Position numbers and translations under genes: made by a program. From Piscicola geometra (taxonomy: Eukaryota > Annelida > Clitellata > Hirudinida > Piscicolidae): a stretch of 64,000 nt of DNA. The first letter of the stretch is position 1, and each line of letters starts with the position of its first letter. This document shows, piece after piece, positions 45,401-60,400 of the stretch. The stretch is taken from NCBI GenBank assembly GCA_943735955.1, contig OX030955.1:12985383-13049382 (forward strand), read 5' to 3'. The notes under the pieces are model-generated. The model saw nothing but the letters and a program-made list of their open reading frames with translations, searched no databases and was not told where the DNA came from.

Positions 45401-48400
45401 GCATCGACAACAGTGCCAACAACTGCATCGACAACTGTGCCGACTACTGCATCAACAACAGTGCCGACTACTGCATCAACAACAGTGCCGACTACTGCAT
45501 CGACAACAGTGCCGACTACTGTCTCAACAACAGTGCCGACTACTGCATCGACAACAGTGCCGACTACTGCATCAACAACAATGATTTCTACAGCATCAAC
45601 AAGTGTGTCTACCGCTGCAGCGACAATAGTGCTGATTACTGCATCGACAACAGTGCCGACTACTGCATCGACAACAGTGCCGACTACTGCATCGACAACA
45701 GTGCCGACTACTGCATCGACAACAGTGCCGACTACTGCATCGACAACAATGATTTCTACAGCATCAACAAGTGTGTCTACCGCTGCATCGACAACAGTGC
45801 TGATTACTGCATTAACAACTGTGCCGACTACTGCATCAACAACAGTGCCGACTACTGCATCAACAACAGTGCCGACTACTGCATCAACAACAGTGCCGAC
45901 TACTGCATCGACAACAGTGCCGACTACTGCATCAACAACAGTGCCGACTACTGCATCGACAACAGTGCCGACTACTGCATCGATAACAGTGCCGACTACT
46001 GCATCGACAACAGTGCCGACTACTGCATCGACAACAATGATTTCTACAGCATCAACAAGTGTGTCTAGTGCTGCATCGACAACAGTGCCGACTACTGCCT
46101 CAACAACAGTGCCGACTACTGCATCGACAACAGTGCCGACTACTGCATCAACAAGTGTGTCTACCGCTGCAGCGACAATAGTGCTGATTACTGCATCGAC
46201 AACAGTGCCGACTACTGCATCGACAACAGTGCCGACTACTGCATCGACAACAGTGCCGACTACTGCATCGACAACAGTGCCGACTACTGCATCGACAACA
46301 ATGATTTCTACAGCATCAACAAGTGTGTCTAGTGCTGCATCGACAACAGTGCCGACTACTGCCTCAACAACAGTGCCGACTACTGCATCGACAACAGTGC
46401 CGACTACTGCATCGAAAACAGTGCTGACTATTGCATCAAAAACAGTGCCGACTACTGCATCGAAAACAGTGCCAACAACTGCATCGACGACTGTGCCGAC
46501 TACTGCATCAACAACAGTTCCGACTACTGCATCAACAACAGTGCCGACTACTGCATCGACAACAGTGCCGACAACTGCATCAACAACAGTGCCGACTACT
46601 GCATCGACAACAGTGCCGACTACTGCATCGACAACAGTGCCGTCTACTGCATCAACAAGTGTGTCTAGTGCTGCATCGACAACAGTGCCGACTACTGTCT
46701 CAACAACAGTGCCGACTACTGCATCGACAACAGTGCCGACTACTGCATCAACAACAATGATTTCTACAGCATCAACAAGTGTGTCTACCGCTGCAGCGAC
46801 AACAGTGCTGATTACTGCATCGACAACAGTGCCGACTACTGCATCGACAACAGTGCCGACTACTGCATCGACAACAGTGCCGACTACTGCATCGACAACA
46901 ATGATTTCTACAGCATCAACAAGTGTGTCTACCGCTGCATCGACAACAGTGCTGATTACTGCATTAACAACTGTGCCGACTACTGCATCAACAACAGTGC
47001 CGACTACTGCATCAACAACAGTGCCGACTACTGCATCAACAACAGTGCCGACTACTGCATCGACAACAGTGCCGAATACTGCATCAACAACAGTGCCGAC
47101 TACTGCATCGACAACAGTGCCGACTACTGCATCGACAACAATGATTTCTACAGCATCAACAAGTGTGTCTAGTGCTGCATCGACAACAGTGCCGACTACT
47201 GCCTCAACAACAGTGCCGACTACTGCATCGACAACAGTGCCGACTACTGCATCAACAACAGTGCCGACTACTGCATCGACAACAGTGCCGACTACTGCAT
47301 CGATAACAGTGCCGACTACTGCATCGACAACAGTGCCGACTACTGCATCGACAACAATGATTTCTACAGCATCAACAAGTGTGTCTAGTGCTGCATCGAC
47401 AACAGTGCCGACTACTGCCTCAACAACAGTGCCGACTACTGCATCGACAACAGTGCCGACTACTGCATCAACAAGTGTGTCTACCGCTGCAGCGACAATA
47501 GTGCTGATTACTGCATCGACAACAGTGCCGACTACTGCATCGACAACAGTGCCGACTACTGCATCGACAACAGTGCCGACTACTGCATCGACAACAGTGC
47601 CGACTACTGCATCGACAACAATGATTTCTACAGCATCAACAAGTGTGTCTAGTGCTGCATCGACAACAGTGCCGACTACTGCCTCAACAACAGTGCCGAC
47701 TACTGCATCGACAACAGTGCCGACTACTGCATCGAAAACAGTGCTGACTATTGCATCAAAAACAGTGCCGACTACTGCATCGAAAACAGTGCCAACAACT
47801 GCATCGACGACTGTGCCGACTACTGCATCAACAACAGTGCCGACTACTGCATCAACAACAGTGCCGACTACTGCATCGACAACAGTGCCGACAACTGCAT
47901 CAACAACAGTGCCGACTACTGCATCGACAACAGTGCCGACTACTGCATCGACAACAGTGCCGTCTACTGCATCAACAAGTGTGTCTAGTGCTGCATCGAC
48001 AACAGTGCCGACTACTGTCTCAACAACAGTGCCGACTACTGCATCGACAACAGTGCCGACTACTGCATCAACAACAATGATTTCTACAGCATCAACAAGT
48101 GTGTCTACCGCTGCAGCGACAACAGTGCTGATTACTGCATCGACAACAGTGCCGACTACTGCATCGACAACAGTGCCGACTACTGCATCGACAACAGTGC
48201 CGACTACTGCATCGACAACAATGATTTCTACAGCATCAACAAGTGTGTCTACCGCTGCATCGACAACAGTGCTGATTACTGCATTAACAACTGTGCCGAC
48301 TACTGCATCAACAACAGTGCCGACTACTGCATCAACAACAGTGCCGACTACTGCATCAACAACAGTGCCGACTACTGCATCGACAACAGTGCCGAATACT

Positions 48401-51400
48401 GCATCAACAACAGTGCCGACTACTGCATCGACAACAGTGCCGACTACTGCATCGACAACAATGATTTCTACAGCATCAACAAGTGTGTCTAGTGCTGCAT
48501 CGACAACAGTGCCGACTACTGCCTCAACAACAGTGCCGACTACTGCATCGACAACAGTGCCGACTACTGCATCAACAAGTGTGTCTACCGCTGCAGCGAC
48601 AATAGTGCTGATTACTGCATCGACAACATTGCCGACTACTGCATCGACAACAGTGCCGACTACTGCATCGACAACAGTGCCGACTACTGCATCGACAACA
48701 GTGCCGACTACTGCATCGACAACAATGATTTCTACAGCATCAACAAGTGTGTCTAGTGCTGCATCGACAACAGTGCCGACTACTGCCTCAACAACAGTGC
48801 CGACTACTGCATCGACAACAGTGCCGACTACTGCATCGAAAACAGTGCTGACTATTGCATCAAAAACAGTGCCGACTACTGCATCGAAAACAGTGCCAAC
48901 AACTGCATCGACAACTGTGCCGACAACTGCATCAACAACAGTGCCGACTACTGCATCAACAACAGTGCCGACTACTGCATCGACAACAGTGCCGACAACT
49001 GCATCAACAACAGTGCCGACTACTGCATCGACAACAGTGCCGACTACTGCATCGACAACAGTGCCGTCTACTGCATCAACAAGTGTGTCTAGTGCTGCAT
49101 CGACAACAGTGCCGACTACTGTCTCAACAACAGTGCCGACTACTGCATCGACAACAGTGCCGACTACTGCATCAACAACAATGATTTCTACAGCATCAAC
49201 AAGTGTGTCTACCGCTGCAGCGACAACAGTGCTGATTACTGCATCGACAACAGTGCCGACTACTGCATCGACAACAGTGCCGACTACTGCATCGACAACA
49301 GTGCCGACTACTGCATCGACAACAATGATTTCTACAGCATCAACAAGTGTGTCTACCGCTGCATCGACAACAGTGCTGATTACTGCATTAACAACTGTGC
49401 CGACTACTGCATCAACAACAGTGCCGACTACTGCATCAACAACAGTGCCGACTACTGCATCAACAACAGTGCCGACTACTGCATCGACAACAGTGCCGAA
49501 TACTGCATCAACAACAGTGCCGACTACTGCATCGACAACAGTGCCGACTACTGCATCGATAACAGTGCCGACTACTGCATCGACAACAGTGCCGACTACT
49601 GCATCGACAACAGTGCCGACTACTGCATCGACAACAATGATTTCTACAGCATCAACAAGTGTGTCTAGTGCTGCATCGACAACAGTGCCGACTACTGCCT
49701 CAACAACAGTGCCGACTACTGCATCGACAACAGTGCCGACTACTGCATCGAAAACAGTGCTGACTATTGCATCAACAACAGTGCCGACTACTGCATCGAC
49801 AACAGTGCCGACAACTGCATCGACAACTGTGCCGACTACTGCATCAACAACAGTGCCGACTACTGCATCAACAACAGTGCCGACTACTGCATCGACAACA
49901 GTGCCGACAACTGCATCAACAACAATGCCGACTACTGCATCAACAACAGTGCCGACTACTGCATCGACAACAGTGCCGACTACTGCATCAACAACAGTGC
50001 CGACTACTGCATCGACAACAGTGCCGACTACTGCATCGATAACAGTGCCGACTACTGCATCGACAACAGTGCCGACTACTGCATCGACAACTGTGCCGAC
50101 TACTGCATCAACAACAGTGCCGACTACTGCATCAACAACAGTGCCGACTACTGCTTCGACAACAGTGCCGACAACTGCATCAACAACAGTGCTGACTACT
50201 GCATCGACAACAGTGCCGACTACTGCATCGACAACAGTGCCGTCTACTGCATCAACAAGTGTGTCTAGTGCTGCATCGACAACAGTGCCGACTACTGTCT
50301 CAACAACAGTGCCGACTACTGCATCGACAACAGTGCCGACTACTGCATCAACAACAATGATTTCTACAGCATCAACAAGTGTGTCTACCGCTGCAGCGAC
50401 AACAGTGCTGATTACTGCATCGACAACAGTGCCGACTACTGCATCGACAACAGTGCCGACTACTGCATCGACAACAGTGCCGACTACTGCATCGACAACA
50501 GTGCCGACTACTGCATCGACAACAATGATTTCTACAGCATCAACAAGTGTGTCTACCGCTGCATCGACAACAGTGCTGATTACTGCATTAACAACTGTGC
50601 CGACTACTGCATCAACAACAGTGCCGACTACTGCATCAACAACAGTGCCGACTACTGCATCAACAACAGTGCCGACTACTGCATCGACAACAGTGCCGAC
50701 TACTGCATCAACAACAGTGCCGACTACTGCATCGACAACAGTGCCGACTACTGCATCGATAACAGTGCCGACTACTGCATCGACAACAGTGCCGACTACT
50801 GCATCGACAACAGTGCCGACTACTGCATCGACAACAATGATTTCTACAGCATCAACAAGTGTGTCTAGTGCTGCATCGACAACAGTGCCGACTACTGCCT
50901 CAACAACAGTGCCGACTACTGCATCGACAACAGTGCCGACTACTGCATCGAAAACAGTGCTGAATATTGCATCAACAACAGTGCCGACTACTGCATCGAC
51001 AACAGTGCCGACAACTGCATCGACAACTGTGCCGACTACTGCATCAACAACAGTGCCGACTACTGCATCAACAACAGTGCCGACTACTGCATCGACAACA
51101 GTGCCGACAACTGCATCAACAACAATGCCGACTACTGCATCGACAACAGTGCCGACTACTGCATCGACAACAGTGCCGTCTACTGCATCAACAAGTGTGT
51201 CTAGTGCTGCATCGACAACAGTGCCGACTACTGTCTCAACAACAGTGCCGACTACTGCATCGACAACAGTGCCGACTACTGCATCAACAACAATGATTTC
51301 TACAGCATCAACAAGTGTGTCTACCGCTGCAGCGACAACAGTGCTGATTACTGCATCGACAACAGTGCCGACTACTGCATCGACAACAGTGCCGACTACT

Positions 51401-54400
51401 GCATCGACAACAGTGCCGACAACTGCATCGAAAACAGTGCTGACTATTGCATCAACAACAGTGCCGACTACTGCATCGAAAACAGTGCCAACAACTGCAT
51501 CGACAACTGTGCCGACTACTGCATCAACAACAGTGCCGACTACTGCATCAACAACAGTGCCGACTACTGCTTCGACAACAGTGCCGACAACTGCATCAAC
51601 AACAGTGCTGACTACTGCATCGACAACAGTGCCGACTACTGCATCGACAACAGTGCCGTCTACTGCATCAACAAGTGTGTCTAGTGCTGCATCGACAACA
51701 GTGCCGACTACTGTCTCAACAACAGTGCCGACTACTGCATCGACAACAGTGCCGACTACTGCATCAACAACAATGATTTCTACAGCATCAACAAGTGTGT
51801 CTACCGCTGCAGCGACAACAGTGCTGATTACTGCATCGACAACAGTGCCGACTACTGCATCGACAACAGTGCCGACTACTGCATCGACAACAGTGCCGAC
51901 TACTGCATCGACAACAGTGCCGACTACTGCATCGACAACAGTGCCGACTACTGCATCAACAACAGTGCCGACTACAGCATCAACAAGTGTGTCTACCGCT
52001 GCATCGACAACAGTGCTGATTACTGCATTAACAACTGTGCCGACTACTGCATCAACAACAGTGCCGACTACTGCATCAACAACAGTGCCGACTACTGCAT
52101 CAACAACAGTGCCGACTACTGCATCGACAACAGTGCCGACTACTGCATCAACAACAGTGCCGACTACTGCATCGACAACAGTGCCGACTACTGCATCGAT
52201 AACAGTGCCGACTACTGCATCGACAACAGTGCCGACTACTGCATCGACAACAGTGCCGACTACTGCATCGACAACAATGATTTCTACAGCATCAACAAGT
52301 GTGTCTAGTGCTGCATCGACAACAGTGCCGACTACTGCCTCAACAACAGTGCCGACTACTGCATCGACAACAGTGCCGACTACTGCATCGAAAACAGTGC
52401 TGAATATTGCATCAACAACAGTGCCGACTACTGCATCGACAACAGTGCCGACAACTGCATCGACAACTGTGCCGACTACTGCATCAACAACAGTGCCGAC
52501 TACTGCATCAACAACAGTGCCGACTACTGCATCGACAACAGTGCCGACAACTGCATCAACAACAATGCCGACTACTGCATCGACAACAGTGCCGACTACT
52601 GCATCGACAACAGTGCCGTCTACTGCATCAACAAGTGTGTCTAGTGCTGCATCGACAACAGTGCCGACTACTGTCTCAACAACAGTGCCGACTACTGCAT
52701 CGACAACAGTGCCGACTACTGCATCAACAACAATGATTTCTACAGCATCAACAAGTGTGTCTACCGCTGCAGCGACAACAGTGCTGATTACTGCATCGAC
52801 AACAGTGCCGACTACTGCATCGACAACAGTGCCGACTACTGCATCGACAACAGTACCGACTACTGCATCGACAACAGTGCCGACTACTGCATCGACAACA
52901 ATGATTTCTACAGCATCAACAAGTGTGTCTACCGCTGCATCGACAACAGTGCTGATTACTGCATTAACAACTGTGCCGACTACTGCATCAACAACAGTGC
53001 CGACTACTGCATCAACAACAGTGCCGACTACTGCATCAACAACAGTGCCGACTACTGCATCGACAACAGTGCCGACTACTGCATCAACAACAGTGCCGAC
53101 TACTGCATCGACAACAGTGCCGACTACTGCATCGATAACCGTGCCGACTACTGCATCGACAAAAGTGCCGACTACTGCATCAACAACAGTGCCGACTACT
53201 GCATCGACAATAATGATTTCTACAGCATCAACAAGTGTGTTTAGTGCTGCATCGACAACAGTGCCGACTACTGCCTCAACAACAGTGCCGACTACTGCAT
53301 CGACAACAGTGCCGACTACTGCATCGAAAACAGTGCTGACTATTGCATCAACAACAGTGCCGACTACTGCATCGACAACAGTGCCGACAACTGCATCGAC
53401 AACTGTGCCGACTACTGCATCAACAACAGTGCCGACTACTGCATCAACAACAGTGCCGACTACTGCATCGACAACAGTGCCGACGACTGCATCAACAACA
53501 ATGCCGACTACTGCATCGACAACAGTGCCGACTACTGCATCGACAACAGTGCCGTCTACTGCATCAACAAGTGTGTCTAGTGCTGCATCGACAACAGTGC
53601 CGACTACTGTCTCAACAACAGTGCCGACTACTGCATCGACAATAATGATTTCTACAGCATCAACAAGTGTGTTTAGTGCTGCATCGACAACAGTGCCGAC
53701 TACTGCCTCAACAACAGTGCCGACTACTGCATCGACAACAGTGCCGACTACTGCATCGAAAACAGTGCTGACTATTGCATTAACAACAGTGCCGACTACT
53801 GCATCGACAACAGTGCCGACAACTGCATCGACAACTGTGCCGACTACTGCATCAACAACAGTGCCGACTACTGCATCAACAACAGTGCCGACTACTGCAT
53901 CGACAACAGTGCCGACAACTGCATCAACAACAATGCCGACTACTGCATCGACAACAGTGCCGACTACTGCATCGACAACAGTGCCGTCTACTGCATCAAC
54001 AAGTGTGTCTAGTGCTGCATCGACAACAGTGCCGACTACTGTCTCAACAACAGTGCCGACTACTGCATCGACAACAGTGCCGACTACTGCATCAACAACA
54101 ATGATTTCTACAGCATCAACAAGTGTGTCTACCGCTGCAGCGACAACAGTGCTGATTACTGCATCGACAACAGTGCCGACTACTGCATCGACAACAGTGC
54201 CGACTACTGCATCGACAACAGTACCGACTACTGCATCGACAACAGTGCCGACTACTGCATCGACAACAATGATTTCTACAGCATCAACAAGTGTGTCTAC
54301 CGCTGCATCGACAACAGTGCTGATTACTGCATTAACAACTGTGCCGACTACTGCATCAACAACAGTGCCGACTACTGCATCAACAACAGTGCCGACTACT

Positions 54401-57400
54401 GCATCAACAACAGTGCCGACTACTGCATCGACAACAGTGCCGACTACTGCATCAACAACAGTGCCGACTACTGCATCGACAACAGTGCCGACTACTGCAT
54501 CGATAACAGTGCCGACTACTGCATCGACAAAAGTGCCGACTACTGCATCAACAACAGTGCCGACTACTGCATCGACAATAATGATTTCTACAGCATCAAC
54601 AAGTGTGTTTAGTGCTGCATCGACAACAGTGCCGACTACTGCCTCAACAACAGTGCCGACTACTGCATCGACAACAGTGCCGACTACTGCATCGAAAACA
54701 GTGCTGACTATTGCATCAACAACAGTGCCGACTACTGCATCGACAACAGTGCCGACAACTGCATCGACAACTGTGCCGACTACTGCATCAACAACAGTGC
54801 CGACTACTGCATCAACAACAGTGCCGACTACTGCATCGACAACAGTGCCGACAACTGCATCAACAACAAGGCCGACTACTGCATCGACAACAGTGCCGAC
54901 TACTGCATCGACAACAGTGCCGTCTACTGCATCAACAAGTGTGTCTAGTGCTGCATCGACAACAGTGCCGACTACTGTCTCAACAACAGTGCCGACTACT
55001 GCATCGACAACAGTGCCGACTACTGCATCAACAACAATGATTTCTACAGCATCAACAAGTGTGTCTACCGCTGCAGCGACAACAGTGCTGATTACTGCAT
55101 CGACAACAGTGCCGACTACTGCATCGACAACAGTGCCGACTACTGCATCGACAACAGTGCCGACTACTGCATCGACAACAGTGCCGACTACTGCATCGAC
55201 AACAATGATTTCTACAGCATCAACAAGTGTGTCTACCGCTGCATCGACAACAGTGCTGATTACTGCATTAACAACTGTGCCGACTACTGCATCAACAACA
55301 GTGCCGACTACTGCATCGACATCAGTGCCGACTACTGCATCAACAACAGTGCCGACTACTGCATCGACAACAGTGCCGACTACTGCATCAACAACAGTGC
55401 CGACTACTGCATCGACAACAGTGCCGACTACTGCATCGATAACAGTGCCGACTACTGCATCGACAAAAGTGCCGACTACTGCATCAACAACAGTGCCGAC
55501 TACTGCATCGACAATAATGATTTCTACAGCATCAACAAGTGTGTTTAGTGCTGCATCGACAACAGTGCCGACTACTGCCTCAACAACAGTGCCGACTACT
55601 GCATCGACAACAGTGCCGACTACTGCATCGAAAACAGTGCTGACTATTGCATCAACAACAGTGCCGACTACTGCATCGACAACAGTGCCGACAACTGCAT
55701 CGACAACTGTGCCGACTACTGCATCAACAACAGTGCCGACTACTGCATCAACAACAGTGCCGACTACTGCATCGACAACAGTGCCGACAACTGTATCAAC
55801 AACAATGCCGACTACTGCATCGACAACAGTGCCGACTACTGCATCGACAACAGTGCCGTCTACTGCATCAACAAGTGTGTCTAGTGCTGCATCGACAACA
55901 GTGCCGACTACTGTCTCAACAACAGTGCCGACTACTGCATCGACAACAGTGCCGACTACTGCATCAACAACAATGATTTCTACAGCATCAACAAGTGTGT
56001 CTACCGCTGCAGCGACAAATGTGCTGATTACTGCATCGACAACAGTGCCGACTACTGCATCGACAACAGTGCCGACTACTGCATCGACAACAGTGCCGAC
56101 TACTGCATCGACAACAATGATTTCTACAGCATCAACAAGTGTGTCTACCGCTGCATCGACAACAGTGCTGATTACTGCATTAACAACTGTGCCGACTACT
56201 GCATCAACAACAGTGCCGACTACTGCATCAACAACAGTGCCGACTACTGCATCAACAACAGTGCCGACTACTGCATCGACAACAGTGCCGACTACTGCAT
56301 CGATAACAGTGCCGACTACTGCATCGACAACAGTGCCGACTACTGCATCGACAACAGTGCCGACTACTGCATCGACAACAATGATTTCTACAGCATCAAC
56401 AAGTGTGTCTAGTGCTGCATCGACAACAGTGCCGACTACTGCCTCAACAACAGTGCCGACTACTGCATCGACAACAGTGCCGACTACTGCATCGAAAACA
56501 GTGCTGACTATTGCATCAACAACAGTTCCGACTACTGCATCGACAACAGTGCCTACAACTGCATCGACAACTGTGCCGACTAATGCATCAACAACAGTGC
56601 CGACTACTGCATCAACAACAGTGCCGACTACTGCATCGACAACAGTGCCGACTACTGCATCAACAACAGTGCCGACTACTGCATCGACAACAGTGCCGAC
56701 TACTGCATCGATAACAGTGCCGACTACTGCATCGACAACAGTGCCGACTACTGCATCGACAACAGTGCCGACTACTGCATCGACAACAATGATTTCTACA
56801 GCATCAACAAGTGTGTCTAGTGCTGCATCGACAACAGTGCCGACTACTGCCTCAACAACAGTGCCGACTACTGCATCGACAACAGTGCCGACTACTGCAT
56901 CGAAAACAGTGCTGACTATTGCATCAACAACAGTGCCGACTACTGCATCGACAACAGTGCCGACAACTGCATCGACAACTGTGCCGACTACTGCATCAAC
57001 AACAGTGCCAACTACTGCATCAACAACAGTGCCGACTACTGCATCGACAACAGTGCCGACAACTGCATCAACAACAGTGCCGACTACTGCATCGACAACA
57101 GTGCCGACTACTGCATCGACAACAGTGCCGACAACTGCATCAACAACAGTGCCGACTACTGCATCGACAACAGTGCCGACTACTGCATTGACAACAGTGC
57201 CGTCTACTGCATCAACAAGTGTGTCTAGTGCTGCATCGACAACAGTGCCGACTACTGCCTCAACAACAGTGCCGACTACTGCATCGACAACAGTGCCGAC
57301 TACTGCATCAACAACAGTGCCGACTACTGCATCAACAACAGTGCCGACTACTGCATCGACAACAGTGCCGACAACTGCATCAACAACAATGCCGACTACT

Positions 57401-60400
57401 GCATCGACAACAGTGCCGACTACTGCATCGACAACAGTGCCGTCTACTGCATCAACAAGTGTGTCTAGTTCTGCATCGACAACAGTGCCGACTACTGTCT
57501 CAACAACAGTGCCGACTACTGCATCGACAACAGTGCCGACTACTGCATCAACAACAATGATTTCTACAGCATCAACAAGTGTGTCTACCGCTGCAGCGAC
57601 AACAGTGCTGATTACTGCATCGACAACAGTGCCGACTACTGCATCGACAACAGTGCCGACTACTGCATCGACAACAGTGCCGACTACTGCATCAACAACA
57701 GTGCCGACTACTGCATCGACAACAATGATTTCTAAAGCATCAACAAGTGTGTCTACCGCTGCATCGACAACAGTGCTGATTACTGCATTAACAACTGTGC
57801 CGACTACTGCATCAACAACAGTGCCGACTACTGCATCAACAACAGTGCCGACTACTGCATCAACAACAGTGCCGACTACTGCATCGACAACAGTGCCGAC
57901 TACTGCATCAACAACAGTGCCGACTACTGCATCGACAACAGTGCCGACTACTGCATCGATAACAGTGCCGACTACTGCATCGACAACAGTGCCGACTACT
58001 GCATCGACAACAGTGCCGACAACTGCATCGACAACTGTGCCGACTACTGCATCAACAACAGTGCCGACTACTGCATCAACAACAGTGCCGACTACTGCAT
58101 CGACAACAGTGCCGACAACTGCATCAACAACAATGCCGACTACTGCATCGACAACAGTGCCGACTACTGCCTCAACAACAGTGCCGACTACTGCATCAAC
58201 AACAGTGCCGACTACTGCATCGAAAACAGTGCCGACTACTGTCTCAACAACAGTGCCGACTACTGCATCGACAACAGTGCCGACTACTGCATCAACAACA
58301 ATGATTTCTACAGCATCAACAAGTGTGTCTACCGCTGCAGCGACAACAGTGCTGATTACTGCATCGACAACAGTGCCGACTACTGCATCGACAACAGTGC
58401 CGACTACTGCATCGACAACAGTGCCGACTACTGCATCGACAACAATGATTTCTACAGCATCAACAAGTGTGTCTACCGCTGCATCGACAACAGTGCTGAT
58501 TACTGCATTAACAACTGTGCCGACTACTGCATCAACAACAGTGCCGACTACTGCATCGACATCAGTGCCGACTACTGCATCAACAACAGTGCCGACTACT
58601 GCATCGACAACAGTGCCGACTACTGCATCGATAACAGTGCCGACTACTGCATCGACAACAGTGCCGACTACTGCATCGACAACAATGATTTCTACAGCAT
58701 CAACAAGTGTGTCTAGTGCTGCATCGACAACAGTGCCGACTACTGCCTCAACAACAGTGCCGACTACTGCATCGACAACAGTGCCGACTACTGCATCGAA
58801 AACAGTGCTGACTATTGCATCAACAACAGTGCCGACAACTGCATCGACAACTGTGCCGACTACTGCATCAACAACAGTGCCGACTACTGCATCAACAACA
58901 GTGCCGACTACTGCATCGACAACAGTGCCGACAACTGCATCAACAACAATGCCGACTACTGCATCGACAACAGTGCCGACTACTGCATCGACAACAGTGC
59001 CGTCTACTGCATCAACAAGTGTGTCTAGTGCTGCATCGACAACAGTGCCGACTACTGTCTCAACAACAGTGCCGACTACTGCATCGACAACAGTGCCGAC
59101 TACTGCATCAACAACAATGATTTCTACAGCATCAACAAGTGTGTCTACCGCTGCAGCGACAACAGTGCTGATTACTGCATCGACAACAGTGCCGACTACT
59201 GCATCGACAACAGTGCCGACTACTGCATCGACAACAGTGCCGACTACTGCATCGACAACAGTGCCGACTACTGCATCGACAACAATGATTTCTACAGCAT
59301 CAACAAGTGTGTCTACCGCTGCATCGACAACAGTGCTGATTACTGCATTAACAACTGTGCCGACTACTGCATCAACAACAGTGCCGACTACTGCATCGAC
59401 ATCAGTGCCGACTACTGCATCAACAACAGTGCCGACTACTGCATCGACAACAGTGCCGACTACTGCATCGATAACAGTGCCGACTACTGCATCGACAACA
59501 GTGCCGACTACTGCATCGACAACAGTGCCGACTACTGCATCGACAACAATGATTTCTACAGCATCAACAAGTGTGTCTAGTGCTGCATCGACAACAGTGT
59601 CGACTACTGCATCGACAACAGTGCCGACTACTGCATCGAAAACAGTGCTGACTATTGCATCAACAACAGTTCCGACTACTGCATCGACAACAGTGCCTAC
59701 AACTGCATCGACAACTGTGCCGACTACTGCATCAACAACAGTGCCGACTACTGCATCAACAACAGTGCCGACTACTGCATCGACAACAGTGCCGACTACT
59801 GCATCAACAACAGTGCCGACTACTGCATCGACAACAGTGCCGACTACTGCATCGATAACAGTGCCGACTACTGCATCGACAACAGTGCCGACTACTGCAT
59901 CGACAACAGTGCCGACTATTGCATCGACAACAATGATTTCTACAGCATCAACAAGTGTGTCTAGTGCTGCATCGACAACAGTGCCGACTACTGCCTCAAC
60001 AACAGTGCCGACTACTGCATCGACAACATTGCCGACTACTGCATCGAAAACAGTGCTGACTATTGCATCAACAACAGTGCCGACTACTGCATCGACAACA
60101 GTGCCGACAACTGCATCAACAACAGTGCCGACTACTGCATCGACAACAGTGCCGACAACTGCATCAACAACAGTGCCGACTACTGCATTGACAACAGTGC
60201 CGACTACTGCATCGACAACAGTGCCGACAACTGCATCAACAACAGTGCCGACTACTGCATCGACAACAGTGCCGACTACTGCATCGACAACAGTGCCGTC
60301 TACTGCATCAACAAGTGTGTCTAGTGCTGCATCGACAACAGTGCCGACTACTGCCTCAACAACAGTGCCGACTACTGCATCGAAAAAAGTGCCGACTACT

